Origin: Candidatus Aminicenantota bacterium
GTDB lineage: Bacteria > Acidobacteriota > Aminicenantia > Aminicenantales > Saccharicenantaceae
Direction of reading: 5' to 3'
NCBI GenBank assembly: GCA_014360015.1
Contig: JACIYJ010000007.1
Span: 62,001 to 126,000, forward strand
DNA length: 64,000 nt
Shown here: piece after piece, positions 28,101-35,760 of the stretch
Layout: every line of letters begins with the position of its first letter
Numbering within the stretch: the first letter of the stretch is position 1
Made by a program: the position numbers and the translations under genes
Notes under the pieces: model-generated
The model's input: only the letters and a program-made list of their open reading frames with translations
Databases searched by the model: none
What the model was told of the DNA's origin: nothing

Positions 28101-28284
28101 CCACTTCAAACGGTGAGTAGCCAGGAGCTGAGGCCAGAATCTCTACCTGGACATTGGTCACATCCGGGAAAGCATCTATCGGCAGCTTGAGGAAGGAGAA
28201 AATTCCGACAGAAATTATCAGCAGGCTCAGGATTACCACGAGCAATCTTTCTTTAAGTGAAAAACTGACTATCCGGTCAATCAT
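25180..28284 (-). CDS. czcA: Heavy-metal efflux RND transporter, CzcA/CusA family
   Basis: About 1034 residues with the duplicated 12-helix RND fold. I place the start at the ATG at 28284, because GAGGAG lies 10 bases before it; an in-frame GTG at 28305 is the alternative. The HME-family features are AFPDVTNVQVEILASAPGYS near the N-terminus and GMIIDAAIIQVENIQRHL in helix 4. Where CusA has a copper-binding Met in the RIDM segment, this protein has RIDELVAGTRA, which is the CzcA-like form, while helix 4 looks more CusA-like. It should export divalent metal ions (zinc, cobalt or cadmium are typical) from the periplasm. The start overlaps the end of the adaptor gene region. Confidence 0.92.
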   Translation of the reverse strand: MIDRIVSFSLKERLLVVILSLLIISVGIFSFLKLPIDAFPDVTNVQVEILASAPGYSPFEVEKFVTFPIETTLRGIPKLSQLRSVSRFGLSVVTAVFEDKTDIYFARQQVFERLAEAKEKVPDGVEISLGPIATAMGEIYQYTLEGNEPTKQEDWIPYLTELRTIQDWVITPILKSIPGVSDVNSFGGYIKQYLIQVEPDRLLKYNLTLQDIIEAVRNNNLNVGGNIIEKGGQQFIVRGTGLFTKLEDIENTVVKAEKGIPVTLREVARVEVGQAVRQGGAIKNGEKEVVGGIVLMLKGENSREVTRRVEKKVEEINSSGLLPSGLKIVPFYKRTDIVEKSIHTILEALLIGAILVILILFVFLHSFRSSIVVVLSLPLAALLTFIVMKQVGLTANLMTLGGLAISIGMIIDAAIIQVENIQRHLVETGKKDLSTFFKAIIEVRKPSIFGELIIALTFLPLLSLQGIEGKMFSPLALTMSIAILCSLVISLLIIPGLSYLILKVRPERENRLIKAINKIYVPSLRWALNHRLLVTGLMVGLLMTTVFLVPRLGREFIPIMDEGAFDMDIQMLPGISLEQAMSITMEVEKRLKQFPELKTVVSRTGQTGIALEARGVEKTGFVGSLRPRSEWTSARTREELTEKMRKAISDIPGISYSFSQPIACRIDELVAGTRAQLIIKLFGEDLWILKAKAEEIAAVVGSLRGATDIVVERISGQPYLVVDVNRENIKRYGLHTADVLSVVETAVGGKAITRMYEGQRAYDVVVKYPEYRRNSIENLKEILVDTPQGYRLPLSQLASIEQVEGPAQISREAGFRRIGIEVNITGRDLAGFVAEARQKIKQKVSLPSGYRLEWGGQFENQQRAMRRLMLIVPLTIALIFFLLFSTFDSFKLALLVLLNLPFALIGGVFSLWLSGLYLSVPASVGFIALLGIAVLNGVVLISYFQQLVNEGRPLDEAIILGGQRRLRPVLMTATTTLLGLVPLLFAQGPGSEIQRPLAVVVIGGLITSTILTLLVLPIFYHWTSGRLKFQIRHQ

Positions 28285-28291
28285 GTGGTCA

Positions 28292-29419
28292 TCACTCCTC
28301 ACCAAAGGTACTTTTTAATATTTCTGATTTCAGAAGAAAGGCTCCTTGAGCCACGTATTTTTCTCCAACAGCCAGTCCTTCCAGCACTGGCAGCCAGCCA
28401 TTAACCGGGTTCCCGGTTTTGATTTCACGGGTAACAAAAACTCCTTCCGCCTCAGGAACAAACACCACTTTTTTGCCAGAGATTTCCTGGACCGCTTCTT
28501 CAGGGATAGCCAGGATGCTGGCTTCTGGCAAAAGGATAAAAACCTCAGCATACATCCCGGGCCTAAGTCGACCGTCACTGTTTCTGACTTCGACCCGGGC
28601 TTTGACCGTTCTGGTCGAATCGTCAAGAACGGGAGAAAGGTAGGTTACTTTTCCGTTGAACTCAGCTTCCGGAAAAGAGCTGACCTTAACCACTGCTTCC
28701 TGGCCTGGATTAACCAGAGCCAGGTCTTTTTCCTGGACCTTAGCTTCGACCCAGAGTTCATCCAGGCTGGCAATTTCCATCAAAAGCGAGCCCGCTTCGA
28801 CTGTATCTCCCCTGAGCACCTTACTGGAGATAATCTGGCCATCTGCATGTGCCGTCACCGGGAAGAGGTTTTCTCCGGAAGGCTGATGGCTGAGGTTATC
28901 GATTTCTGCTTCGCTCAGTCCCAGGAGCCTCAGCTTTTCCTTAGCCGAATTCAAAACAGCCTGAGCTGCTGATTGTTCTCCGGGGCTGAGCTTTTCCATC
29001 TTCTGGACTCTCTCATAGGCCAGCCTAAGCTCGGTTACTCCCTCCAGAAATTGCAGACTGAAAAGCCTGGCCAGAACCTGGCCTTTTTTCACCCGATCGC
29101 CCTCATAAGCCAGAAGTTCTTCCACCCGTCCGGAAACCCTGGAAGTCAATCGGTAGTATTTTTTGGGGTTAAAAACAACTTCTCCTGGCACCCTGAGCTG
29201 GGGCTGAATTTTTTTCGCTGTGAGTTCGGCAATTTCTATTTTCCCGGTCCTGATAGCTCCGGCTGAAAGGTGAACACTTCCAAGACCCGGCTCATTGGTA
29301 GCCAGGCTCTCAGTCGCAGAATGTTCATTGGTTGTATTTACGCAGGCAAGGTTTAAGAGTACCAGGCTGGCTATCGGAATAATCATCAACTTTCTGGGAT
29401 TAGTTTTCTTTAAGAACAT
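28292..29419 (-). CDS. czcB: CzcB-type membrane fusion protein
   Basis: This 375-residue adaptor has an N-terminal hydrophobic segment ending in LVLLNLACVNTT, which may be a weak lipobox. Its core has the barrel-sandwich motif LTSRVSGRVEELLAYEGDRV, a short helical hairpin, and beta-barrel segments such as VNPGQEAVVKVSSFPEAEF. It bridges the RND pump and the outer-membrane channel of the same operon. The gene order channel-adaptor-pump (CBA) and the short gaps support co-transcription. Confidence 0.9.
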   Translation of the reverse strand: MFLKKTNPRKLMIIPIASLVLLNLACVNTTNEHSATESLATNEPGLGSVHLSAGAIRTGKIEIAELTAKKIQPQLRVPGEVVFNPKKYYRLTSRVSGRVEELLAYEGDRVKKGQVLARLFSLQFLEGVTELRLAYERVQKMEKLSPGEQSAAQAVLNSAKEKLRLLGLSEAEIDNLSHQPSGENLFPVTAHADGQIISSKVLRGDTVEAGSLLMEIASLDELWVEAKVQEKDLALVNPGQEAVVKVSSFPEAEFNGKVTYLSPVLDDSTRTVKARVEVRNSDGRLRPGMYAEVFILLPEASILAIPEEAVQEISGKKVVFVPEAEGVFVTREIKTGNPVNGWLPVLEGLAVGEKYVAQGAFLLKSEILKSTFGEE

Positions 29420-29451
29420 CGCTTTCTCCTTTAGTTTTTTTATTTTTAATT

Positions 29452-30684
29452 CTATTCATAGTCTTCTCCGGCCCGTTCGAACTCAGCTAAGGAGCAGTGG
29501 TAGAAATAAAGGGCCCGGTAATACTCCAGACGGACAAGACTGGCATTCCGGTAGAGGTCGAGCAGGTTGAGCGAATCAAGCCGACCGAGCCGATAATCGT
29601 TAAGAGCCTTCTCCAGCTCAGCCTCTGTTTCCATGAGAAGACTTTCTTCAAAGGCTTTAACTTGCTGCTCTGCCTGACGAATTTCACTTAGAGCCTGTTT
29701 CTTTCGGCTTTCATAGAATTTTTCTGTAGCCAGAGCCGCAAAGACAGCTTTCTGCACCTCAGCTGCGGCCAGTTGTTTTTCGCCAGTAAGCCTTTTCCAA
29801 GAAAAGAGCGGATAGCTCAAACCGAAGCTGAAACCAGCTGCTCCCAACCTATGGCTCGGAGTATAAAACCCGAAGCTGAAATCAGGCAGCCGGTTTTTTT
29901 CTGCCAGCTTAACCAGAAGTTCTGACCTGCTTTTCTGAAGACTTGAGATTTTGAGAGTAGGGCTGCTGGCTTTGGCCTTCTCGATCAATTGGTCTGGTTG
30001 CTGGCTCAAAGGTTGATACTGAAGAGTCGAAGTCAATTCGAGCGGAGTATCTTTTTCCAGGCCGAGAAGCTGGTTCAACTGAGAGAAGCTCATAGCCAGC
30101 TCTTTTCTGGCTTCAAACAGGGCGTTTCTGGTGCGGGCAATTTCTATCCGGACCCGGAGAAGGTCGGTGTAAGGAACCGCACCCAGAGCGTACCGGGAGA
30201 TAGCATTCTTCTGGATCTCCTCAAGCAGCTCCAGATTTTTTCCTAAGGTTTCCTCCGTTTTCTGGTTTAAGAGACAGCGGTAATAAGCTTTTTTAACTTC
30301 TGAAGCCAGAAGTATTTTTTCCTTCTCCAGTCTGAGTCTGGCTTCCGATTCATAAGACTCCCCTATCCTGGCCCTGAGTTTTAACTTTCCAGGAAAAGGG
30401 AACGGCTGGATCAAGCCGAAGCTGAATTCGCTTTCACTGTTTCTGGCAGTGCCGGTAAATCCAAGCGCTTCCACTTCCAGGCCGGCTTCAGCATCAGGTA
30501 GAGAAGAGTTGATTAGAGTTTGAGCCTTAGCTGATTCTATCTCCTGAACCAAAACCTGAATTGTCGGATTTTTCTGAAAGGCAATTTCTACAGCCTGCTC
30601 AACTGAAAGAGTGACTGGTTGCACCGGCTCTTCCTGAGGAGTTGCCGCCAGCATAAGAGAAAGGAAAATCATAAAAAGAGACAT
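29452..30684 (-). CDS. czcC: CzcC-type TolC-family outer membrane channel
   Basis: The 410-residue protein has a signal peptide (MSLFMIFLSLMLAATPQ) and OEP-family helices, including VEQAVEIAFQKNPTIQVL and YALGAVPYTDLLRVRIEIAR. It is shorter than the MacAB-linked TolC in this window and resembles CzcC. A textbook ribosome binding site, AGGAGGT, lies 5 bases before the ATG. It is the outer-membrane part of the metal-efflux system with the downstream czcB and czcA. Confidence 0.9.
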   Translation of the reverse strand: MSLFMIFLSLMLAATPQEEPVQPVTLSVEQAVEIAFQKNPTIQVLVQEIESAKAQTLINSSLPDAEAGLEVEALGFTGTARNSESEFSFGLIQPFPFPGKLKLRARIGESYESEARLRLEKEKILLASEVKKAYYRCLLNQKTEETLGKNLELLEEIQKNAISRYALGAVPYTDLLRVRIEIARTRNALFEARKELAMSFSQLNQLLGLEKDTPLELTSTLQYQPLSQQPDQLIEKAKASSPTLKISSLQKSRSELLVKLAEKNRLPDFSFGFYTPSHRLGAAGFSFGLSYPLFSWKRLTGEKQLAAAEVQKAVFAALATEKFYESRKKQALSEIRQAEQQVKAFEESLLMETEAELEKALNDYRLGRLDSLNLLDLYRNASLVRLEYYRALYFYHCSLAEFERAGEDYE

Positions 30685-30729
30685 AGATACCTCCTGTTAA
30701 AGGAATAAGGGAATGAAATGAGGCGGAAA

Positions 30730-30996
30730 TTAATCAGGCGGATGAAAGATGGAAGGAACAAAATCTGCAGGAATTATCAAACTGTATTCCAGATAGATTT
30801 TACTCGACTCCCGCAGACTGGCCCGGATGAGGTCAATAGAACTAATTACTGGGTGGTCAAAAGTGTGATGGACAGGGCTGATGAGGTGGTGGAGTTCTTC
30901 ATGACAGAAAAAATCATGGACAATGATGTTAGTCAGAGCGCCGACGACCAGCAAAAAAAGCAGGCCGAAGAACTGGCTCTGTTCTTTGACTTTCAT
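30730..30996 (-). CDS. Small His-rich membrane protein leading the czcCBA operon
   Basis: I start this frame at the ATG at 30996, giving 88 residues; a TTG at 30999 is the alternative. One transmembrane helix or signal segment (FFGLLFLLVVGALTNIIV) is followed by a His-rich stretch, HDFFCHEELHHLISPVHHTF, with one Cys and seven His in 20 residues. It ends 45 bases before czcC on the same strand. A periplasmic metal-binding or metal-sensing role for the efflux system is a reasonable inference. I do not recognise a named family, and the opposite-strand frame over it looks like a shadow. Confidence 0.6.
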   Translation of the reverse strand: MKVKEQSQFFGLLFLLVVGALTNIIVHDFFCHEELHHLISPVHHTFDHPVISSIDLIRASLRESSKIYLEYSLIIPADFVPSIFHPPD

Positions 30997-31168
30997 CAAT
31001 TCAAATTTTAGCCTTTTTTGTTTCCTTATGTCAAAAGATGAAATATATCAAAAGGATGAGATTCTGCCAGAGGAACAGGAGAAGCATTTTTTTATTGCAA
31101 TTTTAAAATTTGGATGTTAACATTAAATCAGATAATTTTTTTCTTATTATGGTTTTGTGAGGGCTTCA

Positions 31169-31558
31169 ATGCAAAGAAAACTCATCCGTCCTAATCTTTC
31201 TGAAGTCAAGGAAAAGATGACCAAGGAAGCCAAAGAAAAGGAAGCTGCCAAGAAAAAAGTGCCACCCCCCACCGATACTCATGCCGAGAATTATTATTTT
31301 CTTAAACAGATGAACAAAAAAACGCTGATGGCTGTAGTCTTTGCTGATGGTGAACAAGTCGAAGGCTACATAGAGTGGTATGATCGTAACTGTTTTAAAC
31401 TCAACCGCGATAATGCCCCCAACTTGCTCATCTATAAACGCCAGGTCAAATACCTATACAAACTGGAACAGAACGGGAAGCAAAGAGAATCTGAAGAATC
31501 AGAGACAACAGAGAAGAAAGAGAAACCCCAGAATTCAGACAGCAAAAAGAATAAATGA
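31169..31558 (+). CDS. hfq: Divergent Hfq/Sm-like RNA-binding protein
   Basis: I choose the ATG at 31169 because TGAGGG lies 5 bases before it; a GTG at 31157 is in frame but has nothing similar. The 129-residue protein has a central Sm-like core (about 41-99). The Sm1 region TLMAVVFADGEQVEGYIEWY matches Hfq's L-x-NG-x-x-x-x-G-x-I pattern, and Sm2 is LIYKRQVKYLYK where classical Hfq has YKHAI. A 35-residue Lys/Glu-rich N-terminal extension and a charged C-terminal tail flank the core. Hfq pairs small RNAs with mRNAs; the altered Sm2 leaves the binding mode uncertain. It overlaps pdxA by 4 bases. Confidence 0.78.
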   Translation: MQRKLIRPNLSEVKEKMTKEAKEKEAAKKKVPPPTDTHAENYYFLKQMNKKTLMAVVFADGEQVEGYIEWYDRNCFKLNRDNAPNLLIYKRQVKYLYKLEQNGKQRESEESETTEKKEKPQNSDSKKNK

Positions 31559-32529
31559 ACCTACCCAAGATCGGCCTGACCCTGGGAGACCCAGGCGGTA
31601 TAGGCCCGGAAATAATTCTCCGTCTTCTGGAACATCCGGCTAAGTTGCCCCCGGCTGAAATCGTCATTTTCGGACAGAGGCAGATTCTTGAAACCTGGGC
31701 TAAAAAACTTGGTTTGGAAGCTGGTTGGCTAAAGAAAGCCCAGGGAGAACAAAAAATCTTCATTCAGGAAACCGGGGTTCCTTTAAAGGATTTAGTTTTG
31801 GGTTTCCCCTCGGCTGAAAACGGTCAGGCCTCTTTTTCTTTTTTCCAGGCTGCTGTTGACTCAGCCAGGAAAGGCGAAATCCAGGCTTTGGTAACGGCGC
31901 CGGTTTCCAAAACTTCCTGGCAGCTGGCCGGAATAAAATTCAGGGGGCATACAGAATTTCTGGAAAACTTTTTCCCTGAAGCTATCATGAGTTTCTGGTC
32001 TGAACGCCTGCGTTTAGCACTTTTCACTCATCACCTGCCGCTTAAAGAAGCCATCAACCGTATCAAAAAAGAGGCTCTTCTGAATTTTCTTCTGATTCTC
32101 GACAAAAACCTTCATCGCTGGAGTTTTGGGGTAAAGGAGCTTCTTCTCTGCGGCTTGAACCCTCACGCCGGAGAAGCTGGCTCTATGGGCCAGGAAGAAC
32201 AGCAGGAAATCATCCCGGCTGTGGTTGAAGCCCGAGCCAGAGGACTGAACCTCAATGGCCCTTTTCCTTCAGACACTGTTTTTCTACGAGCCATTGACCA
32301 CCCTGAAAGACTGGTGGTCTGCCTCTATCATGACCAGGGATTGATTCCGTTCAAACTTCTATCTTTTGACTCTGGCGTTAACCTGACTCTGGGCCTGCCT
32401 TTCATCCGGACTTCACCCGACCACGGGACAGCTTTTGATATCGCCGGGAAAGGGATGGCTAACCCCGAGAGTCTTAAAGAAGCACTATGGCTGGCCTGGA
32501 GAGCCTCGCAGGCGGGTGAAAAAGGATAA
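31555..32529 (+). CDS. pdxA: 4-hydroxythreonine-4-phosphate dehydrogenase
   Basis: The 324-residue protein begins IGLTLGDPGGIGPEIILRLL, the PdxA signature. The three metal-binding histidines are present in RGHTEFLENFF, GLNPHAGEAGSMG and CLYHDQGLIPFK. PdxA oxidises 4-phosphohydroxy-L-threonine in the DXP-independent (deoxyxylulose-linked) route to pyridoxal phosphate. Its start overlaps the Hfq-like gene by 4 bases, and its stop codon is directly abutted by the stop of smpB on the other strand, leaving no space for a terminator. Confidence 0.95.
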   Translation: MNLPKIGLTLGDPGGIGPEIILRLLEHPAKLPPAEIVIFGQRQILETWAKKLGLEAGWLKKAQGEQKIFIQETGVPLKDLVLGFPSAENGQASFSFFQAAVDSARKGEIQALVTAPVSKTSWQLAGIKFRGHTEFLENFFPEAIMSFWSERLRLALFTHHLPLKEAINRIKKEALLNFLLILDKNLHRWSFGVKELLLCGLNPHAGEAGSMGQEEQQEIIPAVVEARARGLNLNGPFPSDTVFLRAIDHPERLVVCLYHDQGLIPFKLLSFDSGVNLTLGLPFIRTSPDHGTAFDIAGKGMANPESLKEALWLAWRASQAGEKG

Positions 32530-32982
32530 TCAGCGCAATCTTTTCTTAATCGCGGCCCGGATTTCTCTTTCGACATCCCTCTTTTTGATGGCTTCTCGTT
32601 TTTCGTAGGTCTTTTTACCGCGGGCCAGAGCCAGCTCGACTTTTACCAAACCCCGGTCGTTGAGATAGACTTTGGTTGGGACTAAGGTCAGGCCTTTCTC
32701 CTGAATTTTGCCGGCCAGTCTTTTGAGTTCTTTTTTGTGGAGCAGAAGTTTTCGCGGCCGCAATGGTTCATGGTTAAAAACATTGGCCGCATGATAGGGG
32801 CTGATGTTGCAATCAACGAGATAGAGCTCTTCCCCGTTAAAGTCAGCGTAACTTTCCTTCAGGCTGATCCGACCTTCTCTTATAGATTTAACTTCACTGC
32901 CAGTCAAAGCAATGCCGGCTTCGAGAGTTTCCAGAATTTCATAATCGTGGTAAGCGTTTTTGTTGGTAGCAATGATTTTCAT
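32530..32982 (-). CDS. smpB: SsrA-binding protein SmpB
   Basis: This 150-residue protein matches SmpB throughout, with [53 protein letters not shown] and the basic C-terminal tail ([20 protein letters not shown]). SmpB carries tmRNA to stalled ribosomes for rescue. The tmRNA gene (ssrA), which is sometimes adjacent, was not seen in this window. It overlaps the corC-like gene by 4 bases and is the last gene of the carD-corC-smpB operon. Confidence 0.97.
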   Translation of the reverse strand: MKIIATNKNAYHDYEILETLEAGIALTGSEVKSIREGRISLKESYADFNGEELYLVDCNISPYHAANVFNHEPLRPRKLLLHKKELKRLAGKIQEKGLTLVPTKVYLNDRGLVKVELALARGKKTYEKREAIKKRDVEREIRAAIKKRLR

Positions 32983-34247
32983 GAGCTTTCCTTTGGACTT
33001 TCGGGTGTAAGAATTTTGACCCGGATCAGGCTCAAATGTCTCTTGTTCATCTTTTCCACAGTAAACTGCATATTCTTTATTTTGACCGAAGCTCTTTCCG
33101 TGGGCAAGTGTCCGTAATGATAGAGGAAAAGACCGGCTAAAGTGGTATAATCTTTTTTTTCAGGAATCCCCAGGTTCAGAATTTCGTTAATTTCTTTAAT
33201 CGAGGATGAGCCTTTGATAATGAATTCGTTATCGCTGATTTTCTGGTACCAGTCTTCCGCCTTCCGGTCATATTCATCTCTGATATCGCCGACAATCTCT
33301 TCCAGTATATCTTCCAGAGAAACAATTCCTTCGAAACTACCGAATTCATCAACCACAAAGGCTAAATGCACAGCCTTTTCCTGCATCTGCAGCAGGACTT
33401 TCTCGATGCTGGCCAGCTCGGGCACAAACAGGGGTTTCCGCAGCCAGGCCCTCAGGTCAAACTCCTGGTCCGATCGGAGAAATGGCAGGATGTCCTTGGC
33501 GTGGAACAGACCTTCGATGTTGTCGATGGTTTCTCGATAAACAGGATAGCGGGAAAAACCGCATTCCTGAACGACTTTGATAACTTCATCAAGAGAAGAA
33601 TCGATTTTCAGAGCCCGGACCTGGGTCCTGGGGATCATTATTTCTTTCACCGGACGGGTGCTCAGGTCCAGAACTCCGGCCAGCATTTTCTTTCGCAGTT
33701 TGGAGAGACCTTTAGCCCCGGAGCTGATGACTACTTTTATTTCTTCTTCGCTCAAATGATGGGCGAAGATATTGCCCGACCTTTCTTCGGGTGGCAGAAA
33801 AAGACTTGGCAAAAGGGAAAACAGTCTGGTAAAAGGGTAGAGTAAGATAGAAAAAAACCGGATGGGGTAAATAAAAAAAGAAGAAACTTTAATCGGTCGG
33901 TGAGCGGCGATGATTTTTGGGTTGATCTCACCAAAAATCAGAATCAGCAAAGTGGTAACCAGGGTGGCCAGAAGCACGGCCCGGTTTGGGTCAGGGTAGA
34001 GCCTGACAAAAATGGAAGTGGCAATCGAAGCCGCGGCCACGTTAACCAGAGTGTTGCCGATGAGAATGGTGGCCAGCAGATCGTTCAGTCGGGTCAGGGT
34101 TTTTCTGATAAGATGGGCTCGCTTTGAACCTTTTTTCTCTAAATATTCAAGGGTATAGGGGTTGATTGAAAGAAAGGCGGTTTCAGAAGACGAAAAAAAT
34201 GCACTCAGCGCCAGAAAAAGCAGAAAAAGACCGACCTGCGTTAGCAT
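32979..34247 (-). CDS. CorC/HlyC-family transporter with CBS domains
   Basis: The 422-residue protein has an N-terminal DUF21 (CNNM) membrane domain of about 180 residues. A CBS pair follows, with [20 protein letters not shown] and [19 protein letters not shown]. The C-terminal CorC_HlyC domain is at about 335-415. Proteins of this family are implicated in magnesium or sodium/magnesium transport or in hemolysin-like functions; the substrate is not clear here. It lies 10 bases after carD. Confidence 0.92.
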   Translation of the reverse strand: MLTQVGLFLLFLALSAFFSSSETAFLSINPYTLEYLEKKGSKRAHLIRKTLTRLNDLLATILIGNTLVNVAAASIATSIFVRLYPDPNRAVLLATLVTTLLILIFGEINPKIIAAHRPIKVSSFFIYPIRFFSILLYPFTRLFSLLPSLFLPPEERSGNIFAHHLSEEEIKVVISSGAKGLSKLRKKMLAGVLDLSTRPVKEIMIPRTQVRALKIDSSLDEVIKVVQECGFSRYPVYRETIDNIEGLFHAKDILPFLRSDQEFDLRAWLRKPLFVPELASIEKVLLQMQEKAVHLAFVVDEFGSFEGIVSLEDILEEIVGDIRDEYDRKAEDWYQKISDNEFIIKGSSSIKEINEILNLGIPEKKDYTTLAGLFLYHYGHLPTERASVKIKNMQFTVEKMNKRHLSLIRVKILTPESPKESS

Positions 34248-34257
34248 CTGGAATAGA

Positions 34258-34776
34258 TTAAAGTTCGGACCCGATTTTCAGGTCTTTCAGGCAACTGGAA
34301 AGAGTCTGGTCGAGTTTAGCGCTTATCTTCTCGGGTGAGCTGCAGGAAGAAACCGCCAGCTCAGTGATGATAAGTTCACGGGCTTTTTCCAGCATTTTCT
34401 TTTCGCGGAAAGACAGTGGCTTGGTCTGACTGAGAAAATACAGAGTTTTATAGACCACGGCAATATCTTCGAGCTGACCTGATTTCATCAGATCAAAATT
34501 TTCTTTGTACCGGTCCTTCCAGTCTGAGCTGATATCAACAGGACAATTCTTAATAAAATGGAAGAACTTGTTGACGCTTTTCTGAGAAATCGGTCGTCTG
34601 AGGCCGATTTCAACAGCGGAGTTACTCGGGATGACTACCAAGGTATTGTTGCAGACCAACCGAATGTGAAAGGTCCGGCAAGGCTGGCCGTTATATGATT
34701 CTTCCTGGATATCTTCTATTATCCCGATTCCCTGGGCGGGATAGATAACCTTATCACCGATTTTAAGCGACTCCAT
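34258..34776 (-). CDS. carD: CarD-family transcription factor
   Basis: I start at the ATG at 34776, giving 172 residues beginning MESLKIGDKVIYPAQGIGII, the normal start of CarD. A longer frame to 34833 adds 19 residues that run into the promoter. The N-terminal RNA-polymerase interaction domain (about 1-60) contains FHIRLVCNNTLVVIPSNSA, and the helical C-terminal domain follows. CarD stabilises the open promoter complex, especially at rRNA promoters. The gene leads an operon with corC-like and smpB. No Shine-Dalgarno is visible; the promoter suggests a leaderless transcript. Confidence 0.93.
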   Translation of the reverse strand: MESLKIGDKVIYPAQGIGIIEDIQEESYNGQPCRTFHIRLVCNNTLVVIPSNSAVEIGLRRPISQKSVNKFFHFIKNCPVDISSDWKDRYKENFDLMKSGQLEDIAVVYKTLYFLSQTKPLSFREKKMLEKARELIITELAVSSCSSPEKISAKLDQTLSSCLKDLKIGSEL

Positions 34777-34785
34777 TACTTTTAA

Positions 34786-34814
34786 ATTATAGTCTATCTT
34801 TCCTCTATAGTCAA
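34786..34814 (-). promoter_or_regulatory. Near-consensus, near-leaderless promoter of carD
   Basis: The minus strand has TTGACT (34809-34814), a 17-base spacer and perfect TATAAT (34786-34791). The ATG is only 9 bases further on, which predicts transcription starting about 2-3 bases before it. The -35 box overlaps the stop codon (34811-34813) of a decayed transposase fragment. Confidence 0.78.
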
Positions 34815-35038
34815 ACCACGTGGCGGCTACCATTTCCCAAGCAGCAGGATTTGTTTTTCTCCAGATCAGCGCTCCTCGCCGCCTTCCGATCGCAGTTCCT
34901 TAATAACCAGCTCCGATAAAAACAATTGTAACCAGTAAGATGAATAAACTCTTCCAAAAGCCAGCCCCTGGCTTTCTTCGAAGACCACTGATAGCTCGTG
35001 TATAATTCCTTCAATAATATTACTTTTTTAATTTTCAT
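34811..35038 (-). pseudogene. Transposase N-terminal remnant
   Basis: About 75 residues from an ATG at 35038 read KKVILLKELYTSYQWSSKKA and then LLEEFIHLTGYNCFYRSWLL. From memory this resembles the N-terminal helix-turn-helix of integrase-type transposases, whose usual pattern is 'YRKASKKEKGKILDEFVELTGYNRKYA'-like. The catalytic DDE part is missing and the frame ends at the carD promoter. A 19-base hairpin (arms AAAGCCAG and CTGGCTTT, 34957-34975) lies inside it. This is a decayed fragment, not a working gene. Confidence 0.5.
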
Positions 35039-35194
35039 CTCTAACCCCCATAGCCTTGGCTTCTGGTGAAAATTACTTCCAAATTTAACCACCGCTCCAC
35101 CAGAAGGCAAAGTACTTAGCCTTCTTTCGTGTAGATTTTCTCGTGAGGCAATGAATCATTTTCAGGTAGATTTTTAATGAGGCAATTCGGGCAC
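35039..35194. other. Divergent carD/rpmH intergenic DNA with palindrome and direct repeats
   Basis: Together with the transposase remnant this makes a 480-base gap between carD and rpmH without an intact gene. It holds a 24-base near-perfect palindrome at 35102-35125 (arms AGAAGGC and GCCTTCT around the self-complementary AAGTACTT). It also holds two copies of a 21-22 base direct repeat, GTAGATTTT...TGAGGCAAT, at 35131-35152 and 35166-35186, spaced 35 bases apart. No dnaA gene or group of DnaA boxes is present. Its position beside rpmH makes a regulatory or origin-related role conceivable. Confidence 0.5.
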
Positions 35195-35224
35195 TTGACA
35201 GAAATGCTTGTCTTCGTTTAAGAT
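35195..35224 (+). promoter_or_regulatory. Promoter of the rpmH-rnpA-yidD-yidC-jag operon
   Basis: Perfect TTGACA (35195-35200), an 18-base spacer and TAAGAT (35219-35224) precede rpmH. The leader is about 25 bases and contains GGTGAG 8 bases before the ATG at 35256. The direct repeats at 35131-35186 end just upstream of the -35 box. Confidence 0.65.
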
Positions 35225-35255
35225 ACAAGCTTAAATCTACTGGTGAGTGTGGAAA

Positions 35256-35390
35256 ATGAAGAGAACATTTCAGCCGAATAATCGTCGCAGAAAAAAGACC
35301 CATGGCTTTCTGGTCAGAATGAGTACCAAAGGCGGCCAGAAGGTCATAAAAAATAGAAGGGCAAAGGGACGTAAAAGACTCGCGGTCTGA
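35256..35390 (+). CDS. rpmH: 50S ribosomal protein L34
   Basis: The short basic protein of 44 residues reads [20 protein letters not shown] and then [20 protein letters not shown], an unmistakable L34. Its stop codon shares one base with the rnpA ATG. Gene order rpmH-rnpA-yidD-yidC-jag-mnmE-mnmG-parA-parB is the conserved origin-proximal block of many bacteria. Confidence 0.97.
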   Translation: MKRTFQPNNRRRKKTHGFLVRMSTKGGQKVIKNRRAKGRKRLAV

Positions 35391-35731
35391 TGGATGAACG
35401 CCTGAGACCGGTTGAAAGAATTAGAAAGAAAAAAGATTTTATTGAATTATACAGGAAGGGCCGACGATTAAAAGGAAAGTATTTCCACCTGGTCTTCCAG
35501 CCCAACCAGCTGGAATATTCCCGGATGGGTGTGGTGGTCAGTAAAAAAATCGGGAAAGCGGCCGTCAGGAACAAAATTAAAAGATGGTTTAAAGAGTTGT
35601 TCAGAAGGAATAAAACTTTGCTGGCCAGACCATACGACTTAGTGTTCATTGCTCAAAAAGAGATTGTTGGCCTGACCTGGAAAGAGATGGTTGAAGAATA
35701 CAGGTCGATGATTGACCGGCTGGCAGTTTAG
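35390..35731 (+). CDS. rnpA: Ribonuclease P protein component
   Basis: The 113-residue basic protein has the RnpA features [20 protein letters not shown] near the start and the RNR-type motif in [20 protein letters not shown]. It binds the RNase P RNA and helps mature tRNA 5' ends. The start codon overlaps the rpmH stop by one base, so translation is coupled. The RNase P RNA gene is not in the window. Confidence 0.95.
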   Translation: MDERLRPVERIRKKKDFIELYRKGRRLKGKYFHLVFQPNQLEYSRMGVVVSKKIGKAAVRNKIKRWFKELFRRNKTLLARPYDLVFIAQKEIVGLTWKEMVEEYRSMIDRLAV

Positions 35732-35760
35732 GCTATCAGGAAAGAAATACGGAGCTATTG

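Noticed and set aside
30718..31011. Plus-strand 97-residue frame opposite the small His-rich gene
   Set aside because: The minus-strand frame has a membrane helix and His cluster and is in line with czcC; the plus frame is charged and featureless.
34816..34823. CCACGTGG near carD as a second parS site
   Set aside because: Only the 8-base core is palindromic; the flanks do not fit the TGTT...AACA arms of parS.
34811..35255. oriC called outright between carD and rpmH
   Set aside because: Gene order and divergence fit, but dnaA is absent and there is no cluster of DnaA boxes, so it is listed only as a possibility.
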